The notes beneath the pieces were generated by a model, which searched no databases, had not been told where the DNA came from, and was given only the letters and a program-made list of their open reading frames with translations. Shown piece by piece: positions 1 to 5,279 of a stretch of DNA of 6,227 bases. The stretch is from NCBI GenBank assembly GCA_024642185.1, contig JAHEBR010000126.1:1-6227 (forward strand). Reading direction: 5' to 3'. Position numbers and translations under genes: made by a program. Each line of letters opens with the position of its first letter. The first letter of the stretch is position 1. The stretch is from Marivivens sp. GTDB lineage: Bacteria; Pseudomonadota; Alphaproteobacteria; Rhodobacterales; Rhodobacteraceae.

Positions 1-488
1 GCTGGATCACCCGCATCGGCCACGGCCACGCCCCCGAACACGCCACTTTCTGGAGCCTCGACGACAACCTCGTGATCGGCGGCGATCAGCTTTTGCCCTC
101 GATCAGCCCCAACCTCGGCGTTTATGCCAACGAACCCGAGGCCGATCCGGTGGCCGAGTGGCTCGACTCCTGCCACCGCTTCACCGAATTCGCCAGCGAG
201 GATCACTTCGTCCTCGGCGGCCACAAACTCCCGTTTGTCGGCCTGCCTACGCGCCTGCAGCAGCTGACCGACAATCATGTCGGCGCGTTGTCCCGTCTGG
301 TTGATTCTCTTAAAGAGCCAAAGCGCGGCGGCGAATGCTTCCTGCCGCTGTTCAAACGCGAGATCGGCGCAGGCGAATACGGCATGGCCCTTGCCGAGAC
401 GATCGCCCACCTCAACCACCTGCACCAGACGGGCCGCGCGCAGCGCTGGCTTGGCGAAGACGGGGCCTACCGCTGGCAGGCTGTCTAG
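1..488 (+). CDS. MBL-fold metallo-hydrolase, C-terminal part (5' end outside window)
   Basis: The reading frame is open from the left edge (first full codon at base 3) to TAG at 486-488, giving 161 visible residues. The start and the N-terminal HxHxDH metal site lie upstream of the window. Visible residues 8-13 (GHAPEH) match the GHTPGH motif of metallo-beta-lactamase-fold hydrolases, with H9 as the probable zinc ligand. GGDQ with D28 fits the metal-bridging Asp, and GGHKLP with H74 fits the last ligand His. The tail from about residue 90, rich in Ala, Leu and Glu and ending in a HLNHLHQTGRAQRW-like stretch, resembles the winged-helix domain found after many glyoxalase-II-like MBL proteins. 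The family hydrolyses thioester or ester substrates in the cytosol; the substrate here cannot be told. The next gene starts 45 nt downstream on the same strand. The MBL fold is firm and the exact subfamily is not. Confidence 0.85.
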   Translation, partial: WITRIGHGHAPEHATFWSLDDNLVIGGDQLLPSISPNLGVYANEPEADPVAEWLDSCHRFTEFASEDHFVLGGHKLPFVGLPTRLQQLTDNHVGALSRLVDSLKEPKRGGECFLPLFKREIGAGEYGMALAETIAHLNHLHQTGRAQRWLGEDGAYRWQAV

Positions 489-533
489 ATCCGTGGAAGC
501 TGCTAGAGTCGGGCCGACAAGACTGGGAACGCG

Positions 534-1046
534 ATGAATCAGCCAAGCCGCAAAGACAGCCCGCAAAGCACGATCTCGACCTCCGCGGAGGCGGTCGAAA
601 ACGCCATCCTGCCGATGGTCCACGAGGTCCACAAAGACCCCGACGCCGCCTGCGCGATGGACAGCGATCTGCCCGAGGATTTCCAGTATTCCGAAGACAA
701 GAGCGAGGCCCGCTGGGCCTATGAACGCCTGATCCTCTACATCCAGAATTTCGAGAAACAGCTCAACAAGGACGAAGAGGTTGCCCTCGGCTTCACCGGC
801 GGCGAGGCCGGTGTCGTGCGAATCGAGGGCCTAGGGTATTTCGACCCCGATATCCTGACCTTCTACGGCACGACCGATGACGGCGCGCGCACCCAGCTGG
901 TCCAACACGTCAGTCAGTTGAATGTCATGCTCATCGCCCTGCCCGCCGAAGAGGAAATCGAGGAACCGGACAGGATCGGCTTTCGACTCGCCCGCGACCT
1001 CAAGACAAATCCCAACGCGACAAAACACACCACTTCGAAGGCGTGA
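534..1046 (+). CDS. DUF6173-like conserved protein of unknown function
   Basis: This gene encodes 170 residues, without a signal peptide or membrane segment, so the product is probably cytosolic and is rather acidic. The first 50 residues are polar and low in complexity and are probably disordered. A compact core spans about residues 58-155. It contains WAYERLILYIQNFEKQL, a Gly-rich GFTGGEAG turn (87-93), the stretch GYFDPDILTFYG (101-112) and QLVQHVSQLNVML (121-133), and ends in RIGFRLARDL. I recall this core as the DUF6173 family of Rhodobacteraceae and relatives. That name comes from memory and was not checked; no biochemical role is known to me. ATG 534 is preceded by GGGA at 525-528 with 5-nt spacing, a moderate ribosome binding site. 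It follows the MBL gene by 45 nt and precedes the oxidase subunit IV gene by 57 nt, so read-through transcription is plausible. Confidence 0.8.
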   Translation: MNQPSRKDSPQSTISTSAEAVENAILPMVHEVHKDPDAACAMDSDLPEDFQYSEDKSEARWAYERLILYIQNFEKQLNKDEEVALGFTGGEAGVVRIEGLGYFDPDILTFYGTTDDGARTQLVQHVSQLNVMLIALPAEEEIEEPDRIGFRLARDLKTNPNATKHTTSKA

Positions 1047-1092
1047 CAGGGGCGCGGATTTCGTCTATTCAGCCCCGAAACACCTATCTCAC

Positions 1093-1097
1093 AGGAG
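1093..1097 (+). promoter_or_regulatory. Shine-Dalgarno of the oxidase subunit IV gene
   Basis: AGGAG lies 6 nt before ATG 1104, a near-ideal ribosome binding site. It supports this very short reading frame as a real gene and its start at 1104 over the internal ATG at 1128. Confidence 0.75.
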
Positions 1098-1103
1098 CCT
1101 CAA

Positions 1104-1238
1104 ATGGCCGAACACAAGCACGGCACCATGAACGTCCACGCCCAGGAAAAGACCTTTGACGGCTTCATCAGCTTCGTGACCAAATCGGTCATCGTGATTC
1201 TGATCGCGGTTGTCTTCCTGGCGCTCGTCGGCGCCTGA
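1104..1238 (+). CDS. ctaH: aa3-type cytochrome c oxidase subunit IV (44 aa)
   Basis: This 44-residue protein begins MAEHKHGTMNVHAQEKTFDGF and continues into one hydrophobic helix at about residues 25-43. The HKHG-M-(D/N) start, the Q-x-TF-x-GF segment and the single C-terminal membrane span match my recollection of the small subunit IV of the aa3 oxidase of Paracoccus denitrificans (named ctaH there; about 50 residues). In that enzyme it is one helix packed against the core subunits in the cytoplasmic membrane, with no cofactor and no essential role in turnover. The charged, His-rich N-terminus should face the cytoplasm. A strong AGGAG precedes the start. The lipoprotein gene begins 14 nt after its stop. 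No other oxidase gene (ctaC, ctaD, ctaE) is in the window, so the subunit is encoded apart from its partners, as I believe is common in this group. Confidence 0.88.
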   Translation: MAEHKHGTMNVHAQEKTFDGFISFVTKSVIVILIAVVFLALVGA

Positions 1239-1252
1239 TTGCTGCCCCTGAC

Positions 1253-1873
1253 ATGGTAAACCGCCGTTTCGTCGTTCTCGGGCTGCCTGTCGCTTTGGCG
1301 GCCTGCGTTCCGGGCGAAGCGGTCTGGGCCCCCGACGATCTGGTCGAGGCCAGCGTCTATCGCCATGACGCGCCCCCCTCGCTGACGCTGATCACTATGA
1401 AGTCGGTCGGCTCGGGCAGCGGGGCGCACACTGCCCTTCTCATCAATGCCAGCCAACGGGTGTTGTGGGATCCGGCAGGGTCGTTCAAACACCCCACAAT
1501 ACCCGAGCGAAACGATCTGATCTTTGGCGTTACACCAAGGGTGCTCGACTTTTATGTCTCCTACCATTCCCGTGAGACCTACTACACAGTCATCCAAGAG
1601 CTTCAGGTGCCTGCCAACGTGGCCGAAATGGCCATGCGCGAGACGATGGCCTACGGAGCAGTTGGCGAAGCGCGTTGCACAGTTTCCACCTCGGAAATTC
1701 TCAAGCGGCTGCCCGGGTTTGAAAACATCGGCGTCACGTTCTTTCCCAACGAACTTGAAAAACAGTTCGCGAAATTTCCGGGCGTCAAGCGCATCGAATA
1801 CCACGAGGACGACGCAGACGATAAGTCAGTTGCCGCTGCCCAGATCGACGCGATGATCAAAGCTGGCCTGTAA
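1253..1873 (+). CDS. Putative lipoprotein, possible permuted papain-like (YiiX/NlpC-P60-type) Cys/His hydrolase
   Basis: This gene encodes 206 residues. The N-terminus reads MVNRRFVVLGLPVALAAC: a short basic region, a hydrophobic core and a lipobox (LAAC) with C18 as the lipidation site, so the mature protein should sit on the envelope facing the periplasm. RRFVV at 4-8 also fits a loose twin-arginine pattern. The only other Cys is C142, in RCTVSTSEILKRLPGF (141-156). H59 sits in a Gly/Ser-rich GSGSGAHTALLIN strand (53-65), and H80 closes a WDPAGSFKH segment. A His early and a Cys late, at the start of a helix, is the order of permuted papain-like enzymes such as YiiX/YaeF and LRAT. That relation is my inference and the family is not firmly recognised. 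ATG 1253 has no visible Shine-Dalgarno, but it lies 14 nt after the subunit IV stop, suggesting coupled translation. The 3' end overlaps azlD on the opposite strand by 17 bp. Confidence 0.72.
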   Translation: MVNRRFVVLGLPVALAACVPGEAVWAPDDLVEASVYRHDAPPSLTLITMKSVGSGSGAHTALLINASQRVLWDPAGSFKHPTIPERNDLIFGVTPRVLDFYVSYHSRETYYTVIQELQVPANVAEMAMRETMAYGAVGEARCTVSTSEILKRLPGFENIGVTFFPNELEKQFAKFPGVKRIEYHEDDADDKSVAAAQIDAMIKAGL

Positions 1874-2201
1874 GCCAGATCCCCCCGACCAATACGATCG
1901 CGCCAGCCAATATGGCCCAGATCACGTTTCGCGACGCGACCCCGACAAAGAGAGCTGCTGCTGCTGCCGAAAGGCGCAGTGGATCAGGCTCACCGCCTGT
2001 GGCGGCAGGCCACAGGACGAGCGGAGCGACCATTCCGGGAATGACGGCAACCGGCGTGTAGCGCAGAAGGCGCAACAGAAACTGCGGCAGCGCCCGGTCG
2101 CCCAGAATGGCGAGAAACGAAAAACGCAGAGCAAACGTGCCCAAGGCGAGAAGCACAATAATCAGCCATATCTGGCCCGAGGAATAGCCTAGCGCACCCA
2201 T
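1857..2201 (-). CDS. azlD: AzlD family protein, small subunit of a branched-chain amino acid exporter
   Basis: This gene encodes 114 residues, the usual AzlD/YgaH length, and the product is almost entirely hydrophobic. About four membrane helices are visible: roughly residues 10-33, 48-66, 77-92 and 94-111. Family-like motifs are ALRFSFL (24-30), the LRYTPVAVIPGMVAPLVL segment (46-63), and ASRNVIWAILAG (89-100). AzlD works with AzlC in the cytoplasmic membrane; the E. coli pair YgaZ/YgaH exports L-valine, and Bacillus AzlCD gives azaleucine resistance. The start is ATG at 2199-2201, which lies inside the azlC 3' end (13-nt overlap including the azlC stop), so translation is probably coupled. 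The frame stays open further upstream into azlC, but that extension does not look like AzlD. The stop at 1857-1859 lies within the convergent lipoprotein gene. Confidence 0.9.
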   Translation of the reverse strand: MGALGYSSGQIWLIIVLLALGTFALRFSFLAILGDRALPQFLLRLLRYTPVAVIPGMVAPLVLWPAATGGEPDPLRLSAAAAALFVGVASRNVIWAILAGAIVLVGGIWLTGQL

Positions 2202-2899
2202 CTGCTGCTCCAATCCTCGACCAGAGCACCTGTCAGCATCGCCAATGACGCGGCAACGAGCAGGCCTATTCCACTTGGCATCCAGCCCAATACAAGCGCC
2301 CCGACCACCGACACAATCGCCGCAGCCACATGGGGGATCGATTTGAGCATGGGGCCAATCAGAGCGATGAAGGTAATGGGCAAGGCAAAATCGAGCCCCA
2401 TCGACGATGGGATCGCCGATCCGACCAACGCTCCAACAGCCGTTGTCCCGCACCAAAGGATAGAGATCGGGATTGCCACCCCGAAGAAGAAAGCGATCCG
2501 CGCCGGGATCGAGAGCTCTGGCTCTTTTTCAAATCGATCAAGGCTCACTGCATAGCTTTGATCAAACAGAATGTAGGCGGCGAGCGCCCGCTGCCAAAGC
2601 GGCGCCTTTCCGAGATAGGGCACGAGCGACGCGGAATACATTGCCATCCGCATATTCACCGCTAGGCCGGCCAGAAGAACCATGAGGATCGGCGCCTGAT
2701 CCTGCATCATCTGGAGCGACGCAAACTGCGCGGCACCGGCGATGACCAGCGCTGTGAACCCCATAGTCTGAATAAGGTCCAGCCCGGCCTCGGTGGCGAC
2801 AACGCCGAAAAGCGTGGCAAAGGGCACAACGACCAGAATGAAGGGCAGGCTGCGGCGCAGCCCCTGTAGGAACGCTGTGGTCGGTGTGATTTGGGTCAT
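2189..2899 (-). CDS. azlC: AzlC family branched-chain amino acid permease, large exporter subunit
   Basis: This gene encodes 236 residues, typical of AzlC/YgaZ. Recognisable family segments are GLRRSLPFILVVVPFATLFG (13-32), AGAAQFASLQ (54-63), NMRMAMYSASLVPYL (82-96), LFDQSYAV (111-118) and the LDFALPITFIALIGP stretch (169-183), with some seven hydrophobic spans. With AzlD it forms an inner-membrane exporter for branched-chain amino acids; the substrate here (valine, leucine or analogues) is assumed from relatives. ATG 2899 was chosen because GGGA (2906-2909) sits 6 nt upstream and the protein then begins in register with the family. ATG 2926 (245 aa) and TTG 2950 (253 aa) are in frame but add a charged, unrelated leader. 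It leads the azlC-azlD operon and diverges from the GNAT gene. No dedicated regulator (Lrp or AsnC type) is in the window. Confidence 0.92.
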   Translation of the reverse strand: MTQITPTTAFLQGLRRSLPFILVVVPFATLFGVVATEAGLDLIQTMGFTALVIAGAAQFASLQMMQDQAPILMVLLAGLAVNMRMAMYSASLVPYLGKAPLWQRALAAYILFDQSYAVSLDRFEKEPELSIPARIAFFFGVAIPISILWCGTTAVGALVGSAIPSSMGLDFALPITFIALIGPMLKSIPHVAAAIVSVVGALVLGWMPSGIGLLVAASLAMLTGALVEDWSSRWVR

Positions 2900-2985
2900 G
2901 CTCGGTCCCGCAGTTGCCCGCCGCATATCCCCCGCATCAAGGAATGGCAATCCGCGCGGTTTGCGATCATGCTTCCGCTAAGATC

Positions 2986-2989
2986 AGGA
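2986..2989 (+). promoter_or_regulatory. Shine-Dalgarno fixing the GNAT gene start
   Basis: AGGA lies 9 nt before ATG 2999. It favours this start over the in-frame ATG at 2891, which would lie inside the 5' end of azlC on the other strand and add 36 residues with no family resemblance. Confidence 0.6.
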
Positions 2990-2998
2990 CCAGCCACC

Positions 2999-3580
2999 AT
3001 GAAGATCACCCGCGGCATAGAACGCCATGACATCGCCGAGGCAGCCCGGCTTTACTGGCTGGCCTTCGGCGACAAGCTGGGCCGGGTCATGGGCCCCGAA
3101 CATCGCGCGACGGCCTACATCCAGCGCGCGCTAGGCGTCGACCACGCCGTGTGCGCCCATGATCAATGTGGAAAGCTGATTGGAATTGTCGGCTTCAAGA
3201 CCTACGAGGGCGCGCTGGTTGGTGGCCGGCTGCGGGATCTGGCTGCGGTCTATGGTGTAGTCGGAGCGCTCTGGCGGGCAGCGCTCATGGCCCTATTCGT
3301 CAGCGATGTCGACAATGAGCGGTTCTTGATAGACGGGCTTGCCGTTGCCCCCTCGGCACGGGGCCAAGGCGTGGGAACAGCGCTCCTTCATGCGATCTTC
3401 GCCGAGGCCCGCAGACAGGGTTACGCCGAAGTGAGGCTCGAGGTTGCCGGAAGCAACCATCGAGCGCGGGCGCTTTATGAGCGCATCGGCTTCGTTCCGG
3501 TGACGCAGGTCGACATGGGCCTTCTGCGCCATATCTTCGACTTTGACTCCACGACGATCATGATTTGCCGCGTGGTCTGA
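2999..3580 (+). CDS. GNAT family N-acetyltransferase
   Basis: This gene encodes 193 residues. The acetyl-CoA binding core is clear: IDGLAVAPSARGQGVGTALL (111-130) carries the R/Q-x-x-G-x-G/A pyrophosphate loop as R121-G-Q-G124-V-G126. The following helix and strand (HAIFAEARRQGYAEVRLEV) and the NHRARALYERIGF motif (153-165, Y160 as the possible general acid) complete the fold. The N-terminal arm (IERHDIAEAARLYWLAFGDKLG) is also usual for the family. The enzyme would transfer an acetyl group from acetyl-CoA to an amine in the cytosol; neither the sequence nor the neighbours identify the acceptor. A stretch at 83-101 (AVYGVVGALWRAALMALF) is more hydrophobic than usual but probably forms part of the acceptor side. 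It diverges from azlC across 99 bp, and its stop lies 3 bp from that of the convergent membrane-protein gene. Confidence 0.9.
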   Translation: MKITRGIERHDIAEAARLYWLAFGDKLGRVMGPEHRATAYIQRALGVDHAVCAHDQCGKLIGIVGFKTYEGALVGGRLRDLAAVYGVVGALWRAALMALFVSDVDNERFLIDGLAVAPSARGQGVGTALLHAIFAEARRQGYAEVRLEVAGSNHRARALYERIGFVPVTQVDMGLLRHIFDFDSTTIMICRVV

Positions 3581-3583
3581 ACC

Positions 3584-4585
3584 TCAGTCAAACGTCCCTG
3601 CTACGCGCCCAAGCAACATGAAGGCCCGCGCGGTGCGGGTCTCTGCCAGATCGACCAATTCGGCATCTGAAGCCCTGGGCTCTAGACCAACGAGCATCTG
3701 GTCGAACTTTCTCAGGAAGTGGTGGGCCGCATCGCGAAAGATCGTGTCCTCGCGCATCCGCCCGGCAGTCAGCGCAAGGCTGGAGCGATCGCGAATACCG
3801 CCGAGGGCGGCGATCACCCGTCCGCGTTCGCCCTTGGCAAAACGGCGCCAGATTTCTGGGCGCGCGCGGTCGGGGATCATGTCGTCCATATAGATCCCGT
3901 CCTGCGACAAAAGCGTCAGGATATCCTGACTGGCCTGAACCAACTGCCGCGCCTGACGGTCGCGCAATGCACGCCGAAGCGCCGAAAAGCCGACCTCGTC
4001 GCTTTCGGTGTCTGGAAAATTCAGCGCCCTGATCAGATCCGGCGTTTCAAGCGGCGGCTCGATATCCTCAACCGAGGTTCCCAGTGCAAGGCTCGGTTGA
4101 TCGTCTGCCGGGGTCGGCTCAGGCGCTGCAGGTTTGCGGCCGCTATCGCGATGTGTGGTAAAGGTTGTCAGCGCAACCTCGGTCTGCCGCGCCGTTTGGG
4201 CAATTTCTGCCAGCTTGCGCTCGACGCTGGGTTGGAGCGCACCTGTGGGTCGCCCCTTCTGTTCCGCGATGTAGCTCTTGCGAAGTGCCTCGACCGCGAC
4301 CTGAAGGCGCTGGGACTCTTCCCGAACAATCCGCGCCGAACGCGCGGAAACCGCCGCTACCCAGATGATCGCGACGGGCAGGAAAACCACCATCAGCGTC
4401 AGCACAAACCTTAGGGAATCCAGGCCCGTTTCATCGGCTGGGGCAACAAGAAAGAAGAGCCCGATCCCCGCCAACCAAATGAGGCTGGCAATCAAGGCGA
4501 CAACCTCTGTCCCGGAAATTCGCGGGTCGTCCTTGCCGACAAGAGCCGACTGCCGAGAAGCCGAATTGGTTTGGCGCTCTGCCAT
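3584..4585 (-). CDS. Conserved membrane protein of unknown function, two TM helices and coiled coil, downstream of greA
   Basis: This gene encodes 333 residues that I cannot assign to a named family. Order of parts: a polar N-terminus (1-26), TM1 (about 27-48), a short acidic loop (APADETGLDS), TM2 (about 59-79), a basic ARSARIVR stretch, a probable coiled coil (about 85-140), a Pro-rich linker (150-182), and a C-terminal helical domain (183-333) rich in Arg. The charge pattern puts both ends in the cytoplasm, with the C-terminal domain carried there by the coiled coil. The C-terminal domain holds motifs that may be conserved: QDILTLLSQDGIYMDDMIPD (220-239) and EIWRRFAKGERGRVIAALGG (244-263). 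The gene starts 29 nt after greA on the same strand and probably shares its transcript. ATG 4585 is preceded by AGGGA with 6-nt spacing; a TTG one codon upstream is the only near alternative. I have an impression of similar proteins in Rhodobacteraceae but cannot confirm it. Confidence 0.8.
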   Translation of the reverse strand: MAERQTNSASRQSALVGKDDPRISGTEVVALIASLIWLAGIGLFFLVAPADETGLDSLRFVLTLMVVFLPVAIIWVAAVSARSARIVREESQRLQVAVEALRKSYIAEQKGRPTGALQPSVERKLAEIAQTARQTEVALTTFTTHRDSGRKPAAPEPTPADDQPSLALGTSVEDIEPPLETPDLIRALNFPDTESDEVGFSALRRALRDRQARQLVQASQDILTLLSQDGIYMDDMIPDRARPEIWRRFAKGERGRVIAALGGIRDRSSLALTAGRMREDTIFRDAAHHFLRKFDQMLVGLEPRASDAELVDLAETRTARAFMLLGRVAGTFD

Positions 4586-4591
4586 CAAATG

Positions 4592-4596
4592 TCCCT
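4592..4596 (-). promoter_or_regulatory. Shine-Dalgarno of the greA-linked membrane protein gene
   Basis: On the minus strand AGGGA lies 6 nt before ATG 4585, in the 29-nt gap after greA. It favours ATG 4585 over the adjacent TTG 4588 and shows the gene has its own translation signal. Confidence 0.65.
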
Positions 4597-4614
4597 GACC
4601 CTAGTTCGGGTCGT

Positions 4615-5085
4615 CTAGATATAGCTGACTTTAAGGATCTCGTAACCGCGATCGCCGCCTGGGGTGCGAACCTCGATGCTGTCGCCTTCGTCCTTGCCGA
4701 TCAGCGCACGCGCCAGAGGCGACTTGACGTTGAGGCGGCCGTTCTCGATATCGGCCTCGTATTCGCCGACGATCTGATAGGTCTTTTCCTCGTCGGTATC
4801 CTCGTCGACAAGCTCGACCGTCGCGCCAAACTTGACCGAGCCCGACAGTTTGGTCGGGTCGATCACATCGGCAAGCGAGATCACGCTCTCAAGCTCTTTG
4901 ATGCGGCCCTCGATGAACGACTGCTTTTCCTTGGCGGAATGATATTCGGCATTCTCCGAAAGGTCGCCATGCGCGCGCGCCTCGGCGATCGCCCGAATGA
5001 TGGCGGGGCGCTCGACGCTCTTGAAATGGCGCAGCTCGGCCTCGAGCTTTTCAAACCCGGCGCGTGTCAGGGGGATCTTTTCCAT
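4615..5085 (-). CDS. greA: Transcription elongation factor GreA
   Basis: This gene encodes 156 residues, against about 158 for E. coli GreA. The N-terminal coiled coil (1-75) begins MEKIPLTRAGFEKLEAEL and carries the tip motif HGDLSENAEYHSAKE, in which D41 and E44 match the two acidic residues that hold the catalytic magnesium in the RNA polymerase secondary channel. The C-terminal FKBP-like domain (about 80-156) includes SGSVKFGATVELVDEDTDEE and the family signature SPLARALIGKDEGDSIEV. GreA rescues backtracked RNA polymerase by stimulating cleavage of the 3' end of the transcript. ATG 5085 was chosen because AGGGA precedes it by 6 nt and the protein then starts as GreA usually does. An in-frame ATG at 5109 would add eight residues (MTAPKGRE) without a ribosome binding site. 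The gene diverges from the ETF-QO gene, and the membrane-protein gene follows it. Confidence 0.97.
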   Translation of the reverse strand: MEKIPLTRAGFEKLEAELRHFKSVERPAIIRAIAEARAHGDLSENAEYHSAKEKQSFIEGRIKELESVISLADVIDPTKLSGSVKFGATVELVDEDTDEEKTYQIVGEYEADIENGRLNVKSPLARALIGKDEGDSIEVRTPGGDRGYEILKVSYI

Positions 5086-5091
5086 TTCTCG

Positions 5092-5096
5092 TCCCT
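5092..5096 (-). promoter_or_regulatory. Shine-Dalgarno fixing the greA start
   Basis: On the minus strand AGGGA, within AAAGGGACG, lies 6 nt before ATG 5085. ATG 5109 lacks such a site, so the shorter greA start is preferred. Confidence 0.7.
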
Positions 5097-5123
5097 TTGG
5101 GGCAGTCATTTCATCAATCGAAC

Positions 5124-5138
5124 GTTCATAACCTGAAC
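5124..5138. promoter_or_regulatory. 15-bp inverted repeat, operator-like, upstream of greA
   Basis: GTTCA, five bases (TAACC), then TGAAC form a perfect 5+5 inverted repeat 38 bp upstream of the greA start. The left arm overlaps an 8-bp palindrome, GAACGTTC (5120-5127). The repeat overlaps the tentative greA -10 box, so a repressor bound here could block greA transcription. Short repeats like this can arise by chance, and no regulator is identified. The spacing does not fit the alphaproteobacterial LexA box (GTTC-N7-GTTC). Confidence 0.35.
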
Positions 5139-5155
5139 CGCCGATGGCTCGTCAA
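5125..5155 (-). promoter_or_regulatory. Tentative sigma-70-type promoter for greA
   Basis: On the minus strand TTGACG (5150-5155) matches the -35 consensus at five of six positions. TATGAA (5125-5130) follows after 19 bp and matches the -10 consensus at four of six. The spacer is longer than the ideal 17 bp, so the call is weak. The position, with a leader of roughly 30 nt before the greA start, is reasonable. Confidence 0.3.
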
Positions 5156-5267
5156 GGGTAACAAGCCAAATCACCGAAAACAAAGGTCGCCTGCGGCGCA
5201 AAATCCGTCGCGTCACGATTGCCCTGATGCGGCAGTTCAGGTAACCCCGAGCGCAAGATTGTTACCC
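5156..5267. repeat. Spaced inverted repeats in the greA/ETF-QO intergenic region
   Basis: GGGTAACAA at 5156-5164 is matched exactly by its inverse complement TTGTTACCC at 5259-5267, arms 94 bp apart. Between them lies GGTAACC (5240-5246), itself a palindrome sharing the GGTAAC core, so the core occurs three times in about 110 bp. A second pair, ACCTGAAC (5131-5138) and GTTCAGGT (5235-5242), links the region to the greA-proximal palindrome. The right-hand copies lie 20-52 bp before the ETF-QO start. They may be sites for a regulator acting on both genes; chance is not excluded. Confidence 0.4.
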
Positions 5268-5274
5268 GAAAGCT

Positions 5275-5279
5275 AAGGA
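5275..5279 (+). promoter_or_regulatory. Shine-Dalgarno of the ETF-QO gene
   Basis: AAGGA lies 7 nt before ATG 5287, a good ribosome binding site that supports this start for the ETF-QO gene. Confidence 0.7.

Noticed and set aside
1049..1076. Possible terminator hairpin after the DUF6173-like gene (GGGGC / GCCCC)
   Set aside because: The stem has only five pairs with an 18-nt loop, and no T-run follows, so it is unlikely to terminate transcription.
1100..1804. Minus-strand open frame of 234 codons opposite the oxidase subunit IV and lipoprotein genes
   Set aside because: It covers two better-supported genes, has no family resemblance, and has no plausible transcription unit.
2202..2456. Upstream extension of the azlD frame
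   Set aside because: The frame is open but lies inside azlC, and the extra residues do not resemble AzlD. ATG 2201 gives the usual family length and the usual overlap with azlC.
2891..2998. Longer GNAT protein starting at ATG 2891
   Set aside because: It would overlap the azlC start and add 36 unrelated residues. ATG 2999 has an AGGA site and starts like the family.
3719..4414. Plus-strand open frame of 231 codons opposite the greA-linked membrane protein
   Set aside because: The translation is Arg/Cys-rich with no recognisable fold. The minus-strand frame has membrane helices, a coiled coil and a good ribosome binding site.
5120..5138. Alphaproteobacterial LexA (SOS) box upstream of greA
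   Set aside because: GAAC and GTTC elements are present, but the two GAAC copies are 11 bp apart and not 7, so the GTTC-N7-GTTC rule is not met.
5219..5247. Promoter for the ETF-QO gene (TTGCCC, 17 bp, TAACCC)
   Set aside because: The spacing is ideal but both boxes are poor matches, and the -10 box overlaps the GGTAACC repeat. It is too weak to call.
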